A DNA stretch of 64,000 nt, from contig RSEE01000003.1 in assembly GCA_003971905.1 (NCBI GenBank), positions 744,001 to 808,000 on the forward strand, written 5' to 3'. The stretch is from Moniliella sp. 'wahieum'. Taxonomy: Eukaryota > Basidiomycota > Moniliellomycetes > Moniliellales > Moniliellaceae. This document shows positions 24,801 through 37,138 of the stretch, piece after piece (position 1 is the stretch's first letter; each line of letters begins with the position of its first letter). The translations under genes were made by a program, and so were the position numbers. Below the pieces are notes generated by a model. The model was given only the letters and a program-made list of their open reading frames with translations, was not told the DNA's origin and ran no database searches.

Positions 24801-26870
24801 ATTCACAGGCTGCTTGGAGTGGTGCCTTACATACCAGAGAAGAATCTTCACACGGTAAACCACGCGTGATGAGGGGAAAGAGACAAAAGGGGCCAAAAAG
24901 GAGAAGATCTAGAACAGGGTCATACCCACATCCGGTGGGAATGTGTGTTTGACCCGTCAGGCCGTATCGGGATGGATCCAGCTAAGGTGGAAGCGATCAA
25001 AGCATGTGGCTGACGCCCAAGACCAGCCGCCAAGTTTAGGTGTTCCTAGTTGGGTTTGCCAATTACTAGTACTACCGCCACTTCATTCGCTCCTATGCCT
25101 GTTTCCGCCCCCCCTTTCCGACCTCACCCGCAAGACCCAGCGGTTTGATTGGATGCCTGCCTGTCAAAGCGCCTTCAACGACCTTAAGAGGATCTTCGCT
25201 TCTCCCCATGTCATTTGCCATTTTGACCCCAGTCAGCCACTCCGCGTTACAACTGACGCATCGGATGCCGCCTTAGGTGCAGTGCTGGCCCAGCAGGACG
25301 AACATATATGGCCGTTGGCGGCCTGTTGCCTTCCATTCCCGCAAGCTTTTCGCAGCCGAAAACTCAACTATACCACGTCTGAGAAGGAGGTACTTGCCAT
25401 TGTGGTGCCCATCGGGTATGGCGCCACTATGTTGAGAGCTTACGGTCCACACGAAGCGAACGCTACTTTCCGGCGGCCGCGCCTCCTGGACCGCCGGCAG
25501 GGCCGGTGGCGTCAGATCTTTTGTCGCCCTACCGGTTACCCATGGTGTATCACTCCGGGACAAAGAATGCTGCTGCTAATGGCTTGTCCCGTCGCCCCGA
25601 TCTTTCCATCGGCTCTCGCCCTGCCGAGGCTGGCTCCCAGACCTTGTTGGAGGCAGTTTCTGAGCGTTCCGCTGCTGTGCCCGAGCTCATGTCCGGTCAG
25701 CCCGATGCGCCGTTGGTAGCGCATTTGTCGGCCGACGAGATCCAATAGCGCATCCGCGACATGGTGCCCCGCGACCCCCGTTGGGACATTGCGACCTCCC
25801 CGGGACACCTCCCCCTCATGCTCTTACCGTTCGCGATGGCCTCCTGCGGCATGGTGAGCAGATCTATGTCCATCCCGATGCCCCTGTTTGTTCACCACAT
25901 TTTCCGCTACCATGGGTTGCCGCGCTACTTGGTTAGCGACAGTGGTCATACTTTTGCGAGCCACTTTTGGAGGGCCCTGTGCAGTGACTTGGGTATCCAC
26001 TAGAGCCTCGGCACGGCGTATCACTCCAATGGGGCGGACAGACTGAGAGGGTGAACCAGATTCTCGAGCAGTACCTTCGTTGCTACCTGTGCATGGATTG
26101 GTCTTCTCCCCACGACCGAATTTGCTTACAACTCTTCCCCCCACTCCAGCACAGGCGCGTCCCCCTTTTTCCTTACGTATGACAACTCGCCCCCCCCCGC
26201 GGTGAGAGTAGCGGCTGCGTCGTCGGCCGTTCCGGACGCCGCTTCGTACCTCGAGGGTCTCCGCTCGGCCCAAACCGTAGCTCGGAAGACGCTGGCCGCC
26301 GCCCAGGAGCGGTATCGGCACTACGCTGAACAGCATCGCACTGAGGCCGACTCCTTTGAAGTTGGTCAACCGGTTTTGGTCCGTCGCGATGGCTACTTAT
26401 CCACCCAAAATCCTTTCGACGGGTTGGATTACCCCTAACTGGGACCCTTTTTCTAATCGTCCATGCTGTCGTCCGTGCTGCGTATCAAGTACGCCTGCCT
26501 GATTGGCTTCATATCCACGATGTGTTCCACGTCTCCCGGTTGCGCGCCTATACAGTCCGGGCGACGAGGTCTCTGACCTTTTCGTCGAGCCCCCTTCCCC
26601 CTTCCCGACTATGCCAACGATGGGACGGTTCATCACGAGGTCCAGGAGGTTTTTGACTCCCGCCGTAAGGGTTGCGGTGGATGTCTGGAGTATTTTGTCC
26701 ATTTTTCGGGCTACCCTGTCCATGAGCGGGAGTGGGTGCCAACTGCGGACATGTCCCATGACGCCGACCCGATGGTTCGTTTCCATGCGATGTACCCCGA
26801 CAAGTCTGTTTCCCGCGCCCGACGTATGGCCCTTGCCCGCCTTCTCCAACGCCGGGGAGGTGAGGTCTGA
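21856..26870 (+). pseudogene. Chromovirus gag-pol (frame-broken)
   Basis: Starts MSGTPEQQDL at 21856. In order: a gag capsid region; a CCHC zinc knuckle at 23106-23150 (Cys-X2-Cys-X4-His-X4-Cys, completed across one frame change); a Gln/Pro/Ser-rich low-complexity stretch at about 23640-23800; an aspartic protease near 23315, where the active-site triplet reads DSC instead of DSG; a reverse transcriptase with [19 protein letters not shown] and the catalytic YLDD at about 24612; RNase H with TTDASDAALGAVLAQQD (25251) and LSRRPDL; integrase with VSDSGHTFASHFW (about 25935) and AYHSNGAD; and a C-terminal chromodomain (about 26625-26800) ending at TGA 26870. The integrase runs from the region just after DGLLRHGEQIYVHPDAP straight into LFVHHIFRYHGLPR, so the His2Cys2 zinc finger and first catalytic Asp are absent, roughly 130 residues. 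The protease begins soon after the Gln/Pro/Ser-rich gag end, as expected for a single-ORF element, but many frame breaks prevent a firm statement. Confidence 0.85.
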
Positions 26871-26880
26871 AAGGAGGCAA
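26869..26880 (+). promoter_or_regulatory. Polypurine tract
   Basis: GAAAGGAGGCAA lies directly before the TG of the 3' LTR and overlaps the stop codon of gag-pol. It is the usual plus-strand primer site. Confidence 0.8.
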
Positions 26881-27049
26881 TGTCACCGAATGACTAAGCT
26901 CGCTCCAATTTCCAATTCTGCACCCTGTGCCTCTCGCTCTTCTCATCTTTCCTTTTGCTTCTGTTCCTGTTTCCTGCCACGAACGATCTTGCCTTTCCCC
27001 CCGCCTCTGACAGGACCTTGGTCTCCCTCGTTTAGTCCCCACTGTTAGA
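26881..27049 (+). repeat. 3' LTR of the chromovirus
   Basis: Aligns along its length with 21639-21815. It ends TTAGA where the 5' copy ends CTACA, so the terminal CA has been lost by substitution. The duplication CGCAG follows at once. Confidence 0.88.
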
Positions 27050-27079
27050 CGCAGAGCCCAGCAGGTGCTGTTGTGTACC

Positions 27080-27190
27080 CTCCTTCCTCTTCCTCTTCCT
27101 CTTCCTCTTCCTCTTCCTTTCTCTTCCTCTTCCTCTTCCTTCTTCCTCTTCTCTTCTTCCTCTTCCTCTTCCTCTCTCTATTCCTCCTCA
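27080..27190 (+). repeat. CTTCCT hexamer microsatellite
   Basis: About 110 bases of near-perfect TTCCTC repeats. It follows the resumption of the copia LTR sequence. Confidence 0.9.
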
Positions 27191-28565
27191 CCCACCTCCT
27201 CCTCGAGCTCGTGAGAGGGCCCATAAAGGGAAACGGAGATGCTGGCCCATATCGGCATCCTCACCTCTCAATGAAAGGTGCGGAGGTGACAGGGGGGGGT
27301 GTAGGCTAACGATCCGATCAACAGTCAATAAGTTGGGCAAAGGGGAGTGGAAGGGGATATGGGGTCACATCCTCGTTTGGATGGGTCGACTGATTTTTCA
27401 TGGGCTACTAGTCAGATTCATACTCGAGCTAGTGCGCGTTGTCTCATCATGCAAAATGTCGCGAAGCACGATACCCCATCGTTTACGAACCAAATGGCGA
27501 CGTACTATAGTGACGGCAGGCAAATGGCGCGGTTTATAACTGCTACCACAGAAGCACAGATGAACGAGAACCGAGGTAATGAGTTGAGCGAAGAGGTGAC
27601 GGTGGTAAGGAAGAACAGAGTAATGTGCCAACGGTGTCTACTCGTGCCAGTGCGGCTTTTACAATTGGAACAACATGGTAACGGATGTGGAGGCGCTACA
27701 TGTGCCACGCACTCAGGGAGCACGGCCGGATGCAGGCCAAGTCTATAGACCGAGAAACCTCTAACTAGGGCAGCAGCAACGATGCAACATGAGATTGTGT
27801 GCCTACCCTCTGCCTGTGTTCCTCCCCTTGTCCAACTTCATCGTCCTTAGTCACAGTCCATCAGCTCCATATATGATGTTGAGTTCATTATATGTCTCCG
27901 CTGCCAATGTGATCCATTCCCTCGATTAGTACATATTGCCACCGCGCTGCGCCAACCCAACTCCTTCTCGCCTTGTGACCACGGCCGTCGGGGGCGGTGC
28001 TTGACATGCTCCTACCTCCATCCATCTTCGTATCTGATGCGCTGACGCGATCTGGGATAGGATGGACTTGAGTTGTAGTGTTGGGGTAGCTGGGCCACTG
28101 GGTATACCGACCTCCTCGGTATTCATCAGTTGAAGTGGCACCAACAGCGGAGCGAATCGAAGATCAAGGTCATCGCTGAGGATCATCGATCATCTTCGCA
28201 AGTTTGGATGTTCATTCTAGCCTGCATCAGGGGCGGAATGGGTACTCAGTACTCACGTGACAACTTGGGCGGAACCTGGCAAAGTGCTGAGTTCAGCTTC
28301 AATCGGCGTCGTTAACCACAGAGGATGAATGGTAGTGACGTCATTGGTGCCGTGACATGGCTATGGAGAATGCGAGCAACGAGTAACATGAGGCCATGGG
28401 GCCGTGCCTGCGCTCCATAGCACCTACTGCCCCCAGCAGGCCCGATCCAGGTCTGGGCTAAGCGCAAGGCACCGGTAAGCCCGATGCAAGCTCCCGTCTA
28501 CCTCAGCTGGCCAGCCATCATCGTCACCATTCCTATTCCCATCCCCATCCCCATTCCCCACCGCC
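27191..28565. other. Intergenic, no gene recognised
   Basis: Open stretches at 27347-27748 (plus) and 27926-28186 (minus) show no family signature. The last 100 bases before 28566 hold a run of CCCATCCCCATTCC-type pyrimidine repeats, which probably belong to the promoter or leader of the next gene. Confidence 0.4.
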
Positions 28566-31500
28566 ATGCCGCCGTCGTCTAACGGCGGGGTTGCCCGCGT
28601 TGAACGCCTCCTCGCCAAAGCCCACATTCTCAAGCTCGATGACGCCCAACCCAGCCAGCAGCCCCACCAGCACCACCAACGTCCTCCCTTGCCCGCTCTC
28701 ACTCAGATCAGTCTTCAACTGACAGCATCGAGCTCGCTGTGCGCACCGCGCGGCAGCATGCCGGTCTTCCTCCCGATTCCGAGAGCGAGGACGAGAAGTC
28801 TGAGGATGCTACTCCCGCTGGGGAGCAGCATGTCGTACCTCAACCTGTGCCCGAGGGTGTCGATGGGGCCTCGGTACCAACCAAATCAGGTCTGAAGCCC
28901 AAGATGATCCACAAGCTGCACAGCCCCAATCCCAACAAACACCCTCGTTGGGCTGCGTTTCATGATGCCTTACAGCGTGCTCCGCCTCCGATTCGCTTTG
29001 TTGGAGATACCGTCGGCTTTGTCGGTAACACTGCTCTCACAGTGGGACTGCTCCCGATCGAGCTCATCATCAAAGGGTTTCGTGCCCGTGACATTCCATC
29101 CACCGCGGCTGCAGCGCTGCAAAGCCAGGCAATTGCTTGGGACAAAGTAGATCCATCTTTCCCCCTTGGCTACTCTACCACATTTCTTGGCGTGGACGAA
29201 CTGGACACTGTCCGAGCCCAGCATATTCACCCTGTCATCACAGACAAAGCGCTTCCCAAGACCTTCCCTTACCCACATGGCATCTCAAGGGAGGATCCGG
29301 CTCTGACCAAAATCAAAGAGACGTTTTTCCTTCTGTATGCCGGCACGGTCATTCTGTTTGTCGTGCTTGGGTATAACCTCACTGTTGGTTCGCGCCACCC
29401 GTACTCCTTTGTGGCCCGTTCACTTTCCCTCACGGTCCTGACGGCACTGCTGTGCGTTGTTTTTTCGTTGATCCGCCAACAATTGATCCGTCAACTCCAA
29501 TCGCAACGCTACGCTCTCTTCACTGCGCGGAACGAAACGGTAATCCCTCCTATGCCTGAAAGCGTAGAGTGGATCAACGCTTCAATCCAGGCCCTTTGGA
29601 AGCAGATTGACCCCTCAGTCTTTGTCCCCCTAGCTGATCAAGTGGAGGACGTAATGCAAGCATCTCTCCCCACCTTTATCGATGCCGTCAAAGTGGATGA
29701 CATTGGGATCGGGATCAATCCATTTCAATTGGTCGCTTTGCGCTCGTTGCGGGCCAAAACATCCGAGGACAATGCGGGCGTTCCGACTTCAAAGGAATCT
29801 CCTTCTCCCCACCCCCAAACTCAACCAGACCTCTCATCTGGCCCATCTGACCCATCTGACCCGCAAGCATCGAACGAACTGGTCGGCTCTTTCTACGAAG
29901 GGTCGTCTTCTGCTTCTAAGGATTCCACCCCGACCCAGTCTGGCGCGAAAGAGCTCTCTTCCGTCCCTTCTAGTTTGCTTGACCAGATGAGCGTACCTGC
30001 CGACCAGAATACCAACCCCGATGTGATGGAAGGGCCTGTCAACCGGGAAAACGAGATCGAGCTGGATCGTCCTGTGACAGCGTTGAACAAAACGGATTTG
30101 GCCGACCTCAAGGAGGCCGAGTTTTTGACCAAGCGGGAGCCGATTGTACACAAGATTCGAACGCGTGTGCTGGGCAAAGTGCTTCACGGCTCTGCTGGCA
30201 AGAAGAAAGCCAAGGATGCAGCCGAGGAATCAGGGGAGCAACCAAATTCGGTTGGATCGACGGGTAGGCCCGAATCCAAGGATAAGGGTTTAAACAATGC
30301 CGAGGACCCCATCCTCCTGAATCGGCACAAGAAAGGAGATTAGCATCCTAGATGAGGCGGGTGGATTTGTCCACCTCGAAGCGTCATTTAGTTATTCTGC
30401 TGCCCCGCACTCGCCCCGCGCCGACAACATTCACATGATGATCCAATTCTTTATCGGCGCTATGGACATGTTCCAAGTGCCGTTCCCTGTGTGGGTACAG
30501 ATCGAGAAACTAAGTGGAACGATCCGTCTACGAGCGCAGTTGGTCAGCGAACCTCCCTACTTGCGCAACTTGACGTTTACCTTGATGGGTGTACCACGGA
30601 TCGAAGTCAGTGTGGTACCCATGATTCAGAATCTGGGCAACATTCTTGACATTCCCTTCATCTCATCTTTTGTTCAATCTTCGATTGCGGCAGCGGCCAA
30701 TGCCTATGTTGCGCCGCAGAGCATGACTCTCAACCTCGCCGACATTCTTTCGGGAGATGGGATCAAAAGGATACGGATACACTCGGCATTCTTGCTGTGC
30801 ACATCGACTACGCTCGTAACTTGAGCAGCCAAGATCCCAATGGTTTTAGCGATCCTTACATTCTCGTGATGCTCGCCAAGTTTGGTCGGCCCTTGTACCA
30901 TACCCGCATTGTCCGTCGTGATTTGAACCCGGTCTGGAACGAGTACGCCTTTATTCTTATCACTGCCAACGATGTGAAGAACGATGAACAGCTCTCCATC
31001 CAGTTGTGGGACTGGGACCGGCACAGCGCCGACGACATTATTGGTCGTGTGACCCGCTCGGTGCGGCAGCTGATGCGCCGACCTAACAAATGGCATCGCT
31101 ACACAGACGGTCTGCGAGGATTCGACGAGGGGACCGAGATGCAAGGTGAGCTCACCTACGAGGTGGGGTTCTTTGAAAAGGCCCCTCTCGGAGCCCCTGT
31201 TGTCGCTGTACCGGCCAAGGAAGCCGCCATGGCGAAAAATTCTGCCAATTCGGTGGAGGAGATGGAAGGTAGCGGCCCAGTTGCGTGACCAAGAAAAGGC
31301 CGAGTTGCAGAATCGCCGCTTGATGGCATCTCGGGTCCAGATTGTCCCAACCGACTCGGAAGAGTAAAGCGGGAGAAACTGTCCCTGCAAAAGAGTCGGG
31401 ATGAACGGGCAAAGCGAGAAGCGCTTGCGCTCCAAGCGAGTGAGACGATGCATCGTCCTCCGAACCCAGACTACCCCACAGGCGTCCTCTCTGTTCTGGT

Positions 31501-33143
31501 CGAGTCGATTGCGGGACTGGAGAACCGAGACGTGGAACGGGGGTACATGGGTCGGGCCCGTGAAGGTGGGGCAGGTCAGGATATTGACAATGAGCAAGCT
31601 AGTCATCGAATCCCTTCTGCCTACGTTGAAGTTTTGCTCAACGAGGAGGTATGGTATCGTACGCGCGTCAAGCAGTACACCAATGAGCCCTTTACAACGC
31701 TGGGGTTGAGCTCATGGTACGCGACTGGCGGAGCGCCAACGTGACCATATGTGTACGAGATGCACGCCTTCGTGAGCATGACCCATTATGGGCATTGTGT
31801 CGTATGTATCCGCCATCCCTTTTTTGCTCCCATGTCCAGTCATATCCATGATAGCTAACCCACTCTGCGCTAGACTTGACTTGCCCGACCTCTTCACCAC
31901 CAGCTCCCAAGTATCGCGCAAGTTCAGCTTGTCCGATGGGGTGGCTTTTGGCAAGGTACAGCTCTCGTTCCTGTTCCGCTCCATGTGCATCAACCTTCCC
32001 CGCGCGAACTGCGTGGGGCCGAAGTTGCCTCCCTCGAGGTTTTTGGACCCATCACGTTCTCTTCCCTCCCAGTAAAGAAGTGTTGGAGCTGGGTGGCTCA
32101 GCGCCCCTCAGTCAAGCGGAGGGAGGCAGTTATGAAGAGTGGCACACCAAGCTCAATTCAGCCAAACTAATGATCACTGTTGGGCAGCTTACCCACTTCT
32201 TTGACGTTAGCCAGTACAACCCCAGTGATGGTGGCTCGAACATTGTCACACGTTATGCTCAGGGCATGACGGGTGCCTGGTCTAACTACATGAACCGCCA
32301 ACAAGATGCCAATGAGGATGCGGAGGGGCCCAAAATTACACCTGCCTCCCTTCCTAACGAGGACACAGTACCTACCGAAAGGACAGATGGTCCGTCTGCT
32401 CCGCACCACAGCTTCTCCTGGTCCCCCAACGAAAACAACAAGCCCAGCCCAAGCGAGACCAACCCCATATCACTCAAGACAATCCCTCTTTTTGACCGTT
32501 ACATGACCAACGCCATCTTTGGACTCAACCCTCACCTCGGCATTGCCACGCTCTCTCCTGGGAGACAGTGTGATGCGTACGCGGCCCAGTGGCTTGGAGA
32601 CATTCCCGATTGTCTGCCCGAAGGGATGAAGGGTGGTGTCGTGGGTGGTTCACTGGACGAGGATCTATCCAAATCGCCGATCACTTGGGTTACGATCCCC
32701 ATCTTTGCCGGTCCCGGTGCCGAAGTGGCAGCGGGGAACTTTATTAGCCCCGAAGCAGCTTTGACCCACCAGTATGGGATAGTGGGGGAGATGCGGGTTG
32801 GATTGCGGGTCCGTCCTGGGTTTGGGCTGGCGCACGCAAAATTGGTGGATGGCCGGACGATGAACCATGAGTGGGAGACGTTCAAGCGGTTGCGCGGGAT
32901 GCCGCAGCAGGCCGAGATCAACTCGCACGCTGCCGACGACGGCGTGATTGATCGCCATGAGCGCCGGGCGATCCATCAGGCCAGAGGGAAGCGCTTCATG
33001 CGCGGCACCGTGGTTCGTATGGCTACGGGGCGGTGCGCACGGCTGTCTGGGCGAAAGACTCGCTCCACAACCGCATGCGAGAAGTACGACATACCCTAAC
33101 GGGCCATGGGGGGCGACAGCAGTCGGTCATGTCGGAGGTGTAG
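28566..33143 (+). CDS. Mug190/tricalbin-like SMP-C2 lipid-transfer protein
   Basis: Large ER membrane protein expected at ER-plasma membrane contacts, where SMP domains carry lipids. It starts MPPSSNGGVARVERLL. A frame change near 28735 leads to an acidic N-terminal region. Two hydrophobic helices (29320-29380 and 29425-29465) form a membrane hairpin. The SMP domain starts near 29550 (ESVEWINASIQALWKQID) and is interrupted by about 200 charged, low-complexity residues (29760-30340). It resumes at 30360 and runs to about 30770, including PVWVQIEKLSGTIRLRAQL. A C2 domain follows (30795-31170, with NLSSQDPNGFSDPYILV and LWDWDRHSADDIIG). A second C2-like part starts at 31485 (GVLSVLVESIAGLENRD) and is split by an intron at about 31802-31873. 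The C-terminal 350 residues (32100-33143) contain a conserved-looking segment with GLAHAKLVDGRTMNHEWETF and RHERRAIHQARG that I cannot assign to a named domain. The stop is TAG at 33141-33143 in the corrected frame; an uncorrected stop lies at 33099. Predicted length is about 1,500 residues. S. pombe Mug190 is the closest named relative I can suggest. Confidence 0.8.
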
Positions 33144-33444
33144 TTGCCTCAGAATATATATGCTTGCCAGTGCTATCTGTTGTGCTGTATACGAGACCGT
33201 TTATACTGGCGGCATGGTTGGGCCATAGGAAGAAGGGCGATGTATTGTAGTGCGCAGGATGGCACTTATAATGGCTGAGTGTTTCAATGTTGCGTGTCAA
33301 TCATCCATCATCGGCATCATTAATCAATTAATCATTTTTCAGGCTGCGCGTGACGATGGGAGCGTGGAGGGCCAAGACCTGGCATGCTGGCGAACCAAGT
33401 CGCCAAACTACCGCATCATCACTACCACCCCCGCCTCCCCTCCC
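33144..33444 (+). promoter_or_regulatory. Short spacer and PRMT1 promoter
   Basis: Only 300 bases separate the two genes. It contains AT-rich DNA with TTAATCAATTAATCA (about 33321) and then a CT-rich leader. No ORF of its own. Confidence 0.5.
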
Positions 33445-34467
<1,023 letters not shown>

Positions 34468-34472
34468 ATCCA

Positions 34473-35400
34473 TCAATCTTGTGTTACATGAAGGAATCGT
34501 CGCTCCTCTCCACTTGCCGATTCGTCCTCGTTCTGCTCCTTCTTTGAAGCGCTTTTAGCTTTTGCCTCCGTTGTTGCTCTTCTTATGCGCGCCATAGCCT
34601 CAGGCGAGAGAACACTACAATCGAAGCAGGGAAGAGGCAAGATGCCGTGCATGTCAGATATCTGTACCGAGGGAGGGAGGAGGGTGGGACACATTCGCAT
34701 CTGTACCCAGAGAAATACATACGTTTGCTGTAGTCGCGAGCCTCCTTGTCGGCCTGGTATGCACGCCGGGCGGCCAATCCTCGTTTTCTAGAGCCAATTA
34801 GATTAGTACAATGTGATACAGTGGGGTCCCACATACACTCTTTACTGATGCCTCTTTCTTGATGCGCCCGGCCTTGCGGAGACGCTCTTGGCGCACCGCC
34901 TCATGATCCACCTCCTCCACCGTTTGGTCTTGTTGAGTCGGTTAACAATCGCATTTTCACGTTCGGGAATGTTAATGCGGCGAACCCGACGATCGTTGTG
35001 AAACGAGACGGCGCCAATAGCCATATCGCCTTGTTTCTTCACATTGGACCAAGGGGTGTAGATGATAGCCACATTCTCCTTGTTGCCCTGGATCGAATTG
35101 GCCTTGGTCAACTGTGCTGCATCCTGCACCAAGGCAGGCGGTATGGTATCCCATCCGTACGAACCGTCATCTGGCAAACGCAGGTACACGTGGGCCGAGG
35201 AGAGCTTGTCGACATGGAACCAGACGTCCTGTTCGTCGCCGTACTTGAGCAGCGTCTCATTCTCAAAACTTGTCCTTGCCCATAAAGAGCGTTGCAGGGG
35301 GCGACACAGCTAGGGAGTGAAGGTGTGAGGAAGAGGGCGAGGGGGCGCGGCTGACCCGGCGGGGGCAGGACGTACCCGTCGAGGTGAAGAAGACGACCAT
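34473..35400 (-). CDS. CCDC25-like NFACT-R domain protein
   Basis: Homolog of CCDC25, a small conserved eukaryotic protein with an NFACT-R (DUF814) domain; its role in fungi is unclear. Exon 1 (35400-35376) encodes MVVFFTST. An intron at 35375-35310 (GTACGT donor, CTAG acceptor) leads to SPPATLFMGKDKF, then VWFHVDKLSSAHVYLRLP (about 35235-35180), LTKANSIQG and VAIIYTPWSNVKKQGDM, the diagnostic core. The C-terminal part becomes charged (VDHEAVRQERLRKAGRIKKEA, about 34925-34860) and is followed by two short exons. The intron between the core and the exon at about 34800-34730 is not exactly placed; another at about 34728-34625 (GTATGT donor, TGTAG acceptor) is clear. The last exon is charged and ends FLHVTQD with TGA at 34473. 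The family's C-terminal coiled region agrees. At least one base is missing near 34930. Confidence 0.92.
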
Positions 35401-35751
35401 GGCGAAAGAAGTGGAGGCGGGGGGGTTAGATTGATTCCAGGCCGTGGGAGAGGCAGAGGGACCAATCCATCTGGTTTCAAATTGCAGGAGCTGGAGCACA
35501 CGGTGCAAGTAAGCCCTCGCCCTACATTCCGCCCCGATCCACTGCAATTAAACGGCAACCGGTAACTTGGGAACCCTAGACCGCTGGCGGCAAGCCCGCG
35601 TCGGCTGGAAACCCGACTCGAGATCGCAATCGGAGAGAGCTTGTGCTGTAGGCGCAACTTGAACAGCGCGCTGACCGTTGGTGGTGGCGTCAAGACCCAT
35701 CAGATCGATCACCAGAGCCGTCAGCAGCACCAATCCCTCTGCACACCCACA

Positions 35752-37138
35752 ATGGCCGATGCCGATCCCTATCCGGACGCATTTACCGGTACAGCCATGA
35801 GATCTCCCAGATGGTGCGTGTCCGTGCCCCACTCTGCCTCGCTACGATGCTGACCATGCTGCTCAGGTCTTCGTCTTCACCGGCATGTCCGACGTCGCTG
35901 AGGACGTGTGTTGGGTCATCGAGGACATTGTTCGTGCCCAGTGTGTGGAGCTCGTACGTCCCTCCCCCTCCCTTCATCCCAATAGCAAGCCGACTGACCG
36001 ATAGCATCCAGCTTGTTCAAGCCCGCCGCCTCGCCGGCCGGCGCCAAGGCAAAGCCCTTTCCCCGAGGACGTGATTTTCCTCATTCGCCACGATCGTGCC
36101 AAGGTGAATCGTTTACGAACCTACCTAAGCTGGAAAGATGTGCGGAAAAATGCAAGAGAGAATGGGGCGGACGCAGCGGGGGGAGGTGCTGGTGGGGGAG
36201 AGATCGATGCACTTCCCGAAACCGAAGGAGCCGGTCCGGCCGACCTTGCTGCCCGCCCGCTGGAAAGGGCAAGATGCGTATGCCGTGGGAAGTAACCACA
36301 TTGTACACGGAAAATCTCCGTGCGCTTGCAGCCATGCCGACCAACATGGCTTCTTCTTCGGTGGCTGCGATTGCCCAGGCGGCTCAAGCGTCCGCGATCG
36401 CCGCGGAAGATGAGGAGGACGACGAAGAGGACATTGAAGCCCAACTAGCTAGTCAGCAGCGGCTCAAGGTAAGTCCCCTTCGTACGCTTCTTTCCCGCAA
36501 GCCTTGATATCTAACCCATTTACTCCCCCTTTGTAGGAAGCCGACGAGGCGACCAAGCGCATGACGCCCGAGGAATACGTGTATTACTCTGACTGCCGTC
36601 AAGCTTCCTTCACGTACCGCAAAAGTATGTCCCCTATCTCTCCCCCCCCACCACTGCAGTGGATGTGTGTGTGTGGTGCTCATCGTGCTTGATGTGACGC
36701 AACCGGAACCAGACAAACGTTTCCGCGAGTTTATCGATGCCGGCTCGTACATTGACGTCAAGCCCAACGACGACATCATTGACATTCTCGGTTTCCTGGC
36801 ATGTGAATTGGTACGAGAACTATGTTTGCAAGCACTCGCGATGCGCGATGCCGAAGAAGAAGAACAAAAGAACCCTCCTGCAGCCCCCGTGGGGCGAAAT
36901 ACGTCGGGGGGACCAAGCGAGCCTCGGAGGAAGATGAAGACCCGAGCCGCAAACGCGCCCGTAACCAATCGCCTAGCCAGGACGGTGGGGCTGAGCCTTC
37001 TCAAGACCAAGACCCTCTCGACCCGTCAGGTACATTGTGTTCTCTTTTTTCGCTCCCACCCAGTCGCGAGGCGCCCCTGACTGCCGACGTTACAAGCTGC
37101 CTTTTCCAGGGCGCAACGGATCGGTACCCCGCTCTTGA
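35752..37138 (+). CDS. SPT3: SAGA subunit Spt3
   Basis: Histone-fold subunit of the SAGA coactivator that delivers TBP to promoters, normally with Spt8. It starts MADADPYP. Exon 1 ends [10 protein letters not shown] at 35813, exon 2 (35867-35951) gives [20 protein letters not shown], and exon 3 (36012-36468) gives [12 protein letters not shown], then the Spt3 signature [20 protein letters not shown], an acidic linker, and [15 protein letters not shown]. Exon 4 (36537-36624) gives [20 protein letters not shown] and exon 5 (36713-37029) gives [14 protein letters not shown] and [14 protein letters not shown], the second histone fold. Each junction is GT..AG and restores the family alignment. A final small exon (37110-37138), ending in TGA, is likely but less certain; it would add about ten residues to the basic C-terminal tail ([18 protein letters not shown]). 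The Ala-rich and Glu/Asp-rich stretch between the folds is longer than in yeast. One base is missing near 36060 and one near 36895. Confidence 0.94.

Larger units (their letters stand above)
21634..27054 (+). mobile_element. Ty3/gypsy chromovirus with target duplication
   Basis: Complete LTR retrotransposon by structure: target duplication CGCAG at 21634-21638 and 27050-27054, LTRs 21639-21815 and 26881-27049, a self-priming-type primer site right after the 5' LTR, a gag-pol region ending in a chromodomain, and a purine tract right before the 3' LTR. The LTRs differ by substitutions and several indels (177 versus 169 bases), so it is not a recent insertion. Part of the integrase is missing (see the gag-pol entry), so it is probably non-autonomous even if the scattered frame breaks are sequencing errors. 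Confidence 0.9.

Noticed and set aside
27347-27748. 133-codon ORF after the transposon island as a gene
   Set aside because: No homology, and it lies directly after transposon and microsatellite sequence, so it may be decayed element DNA.
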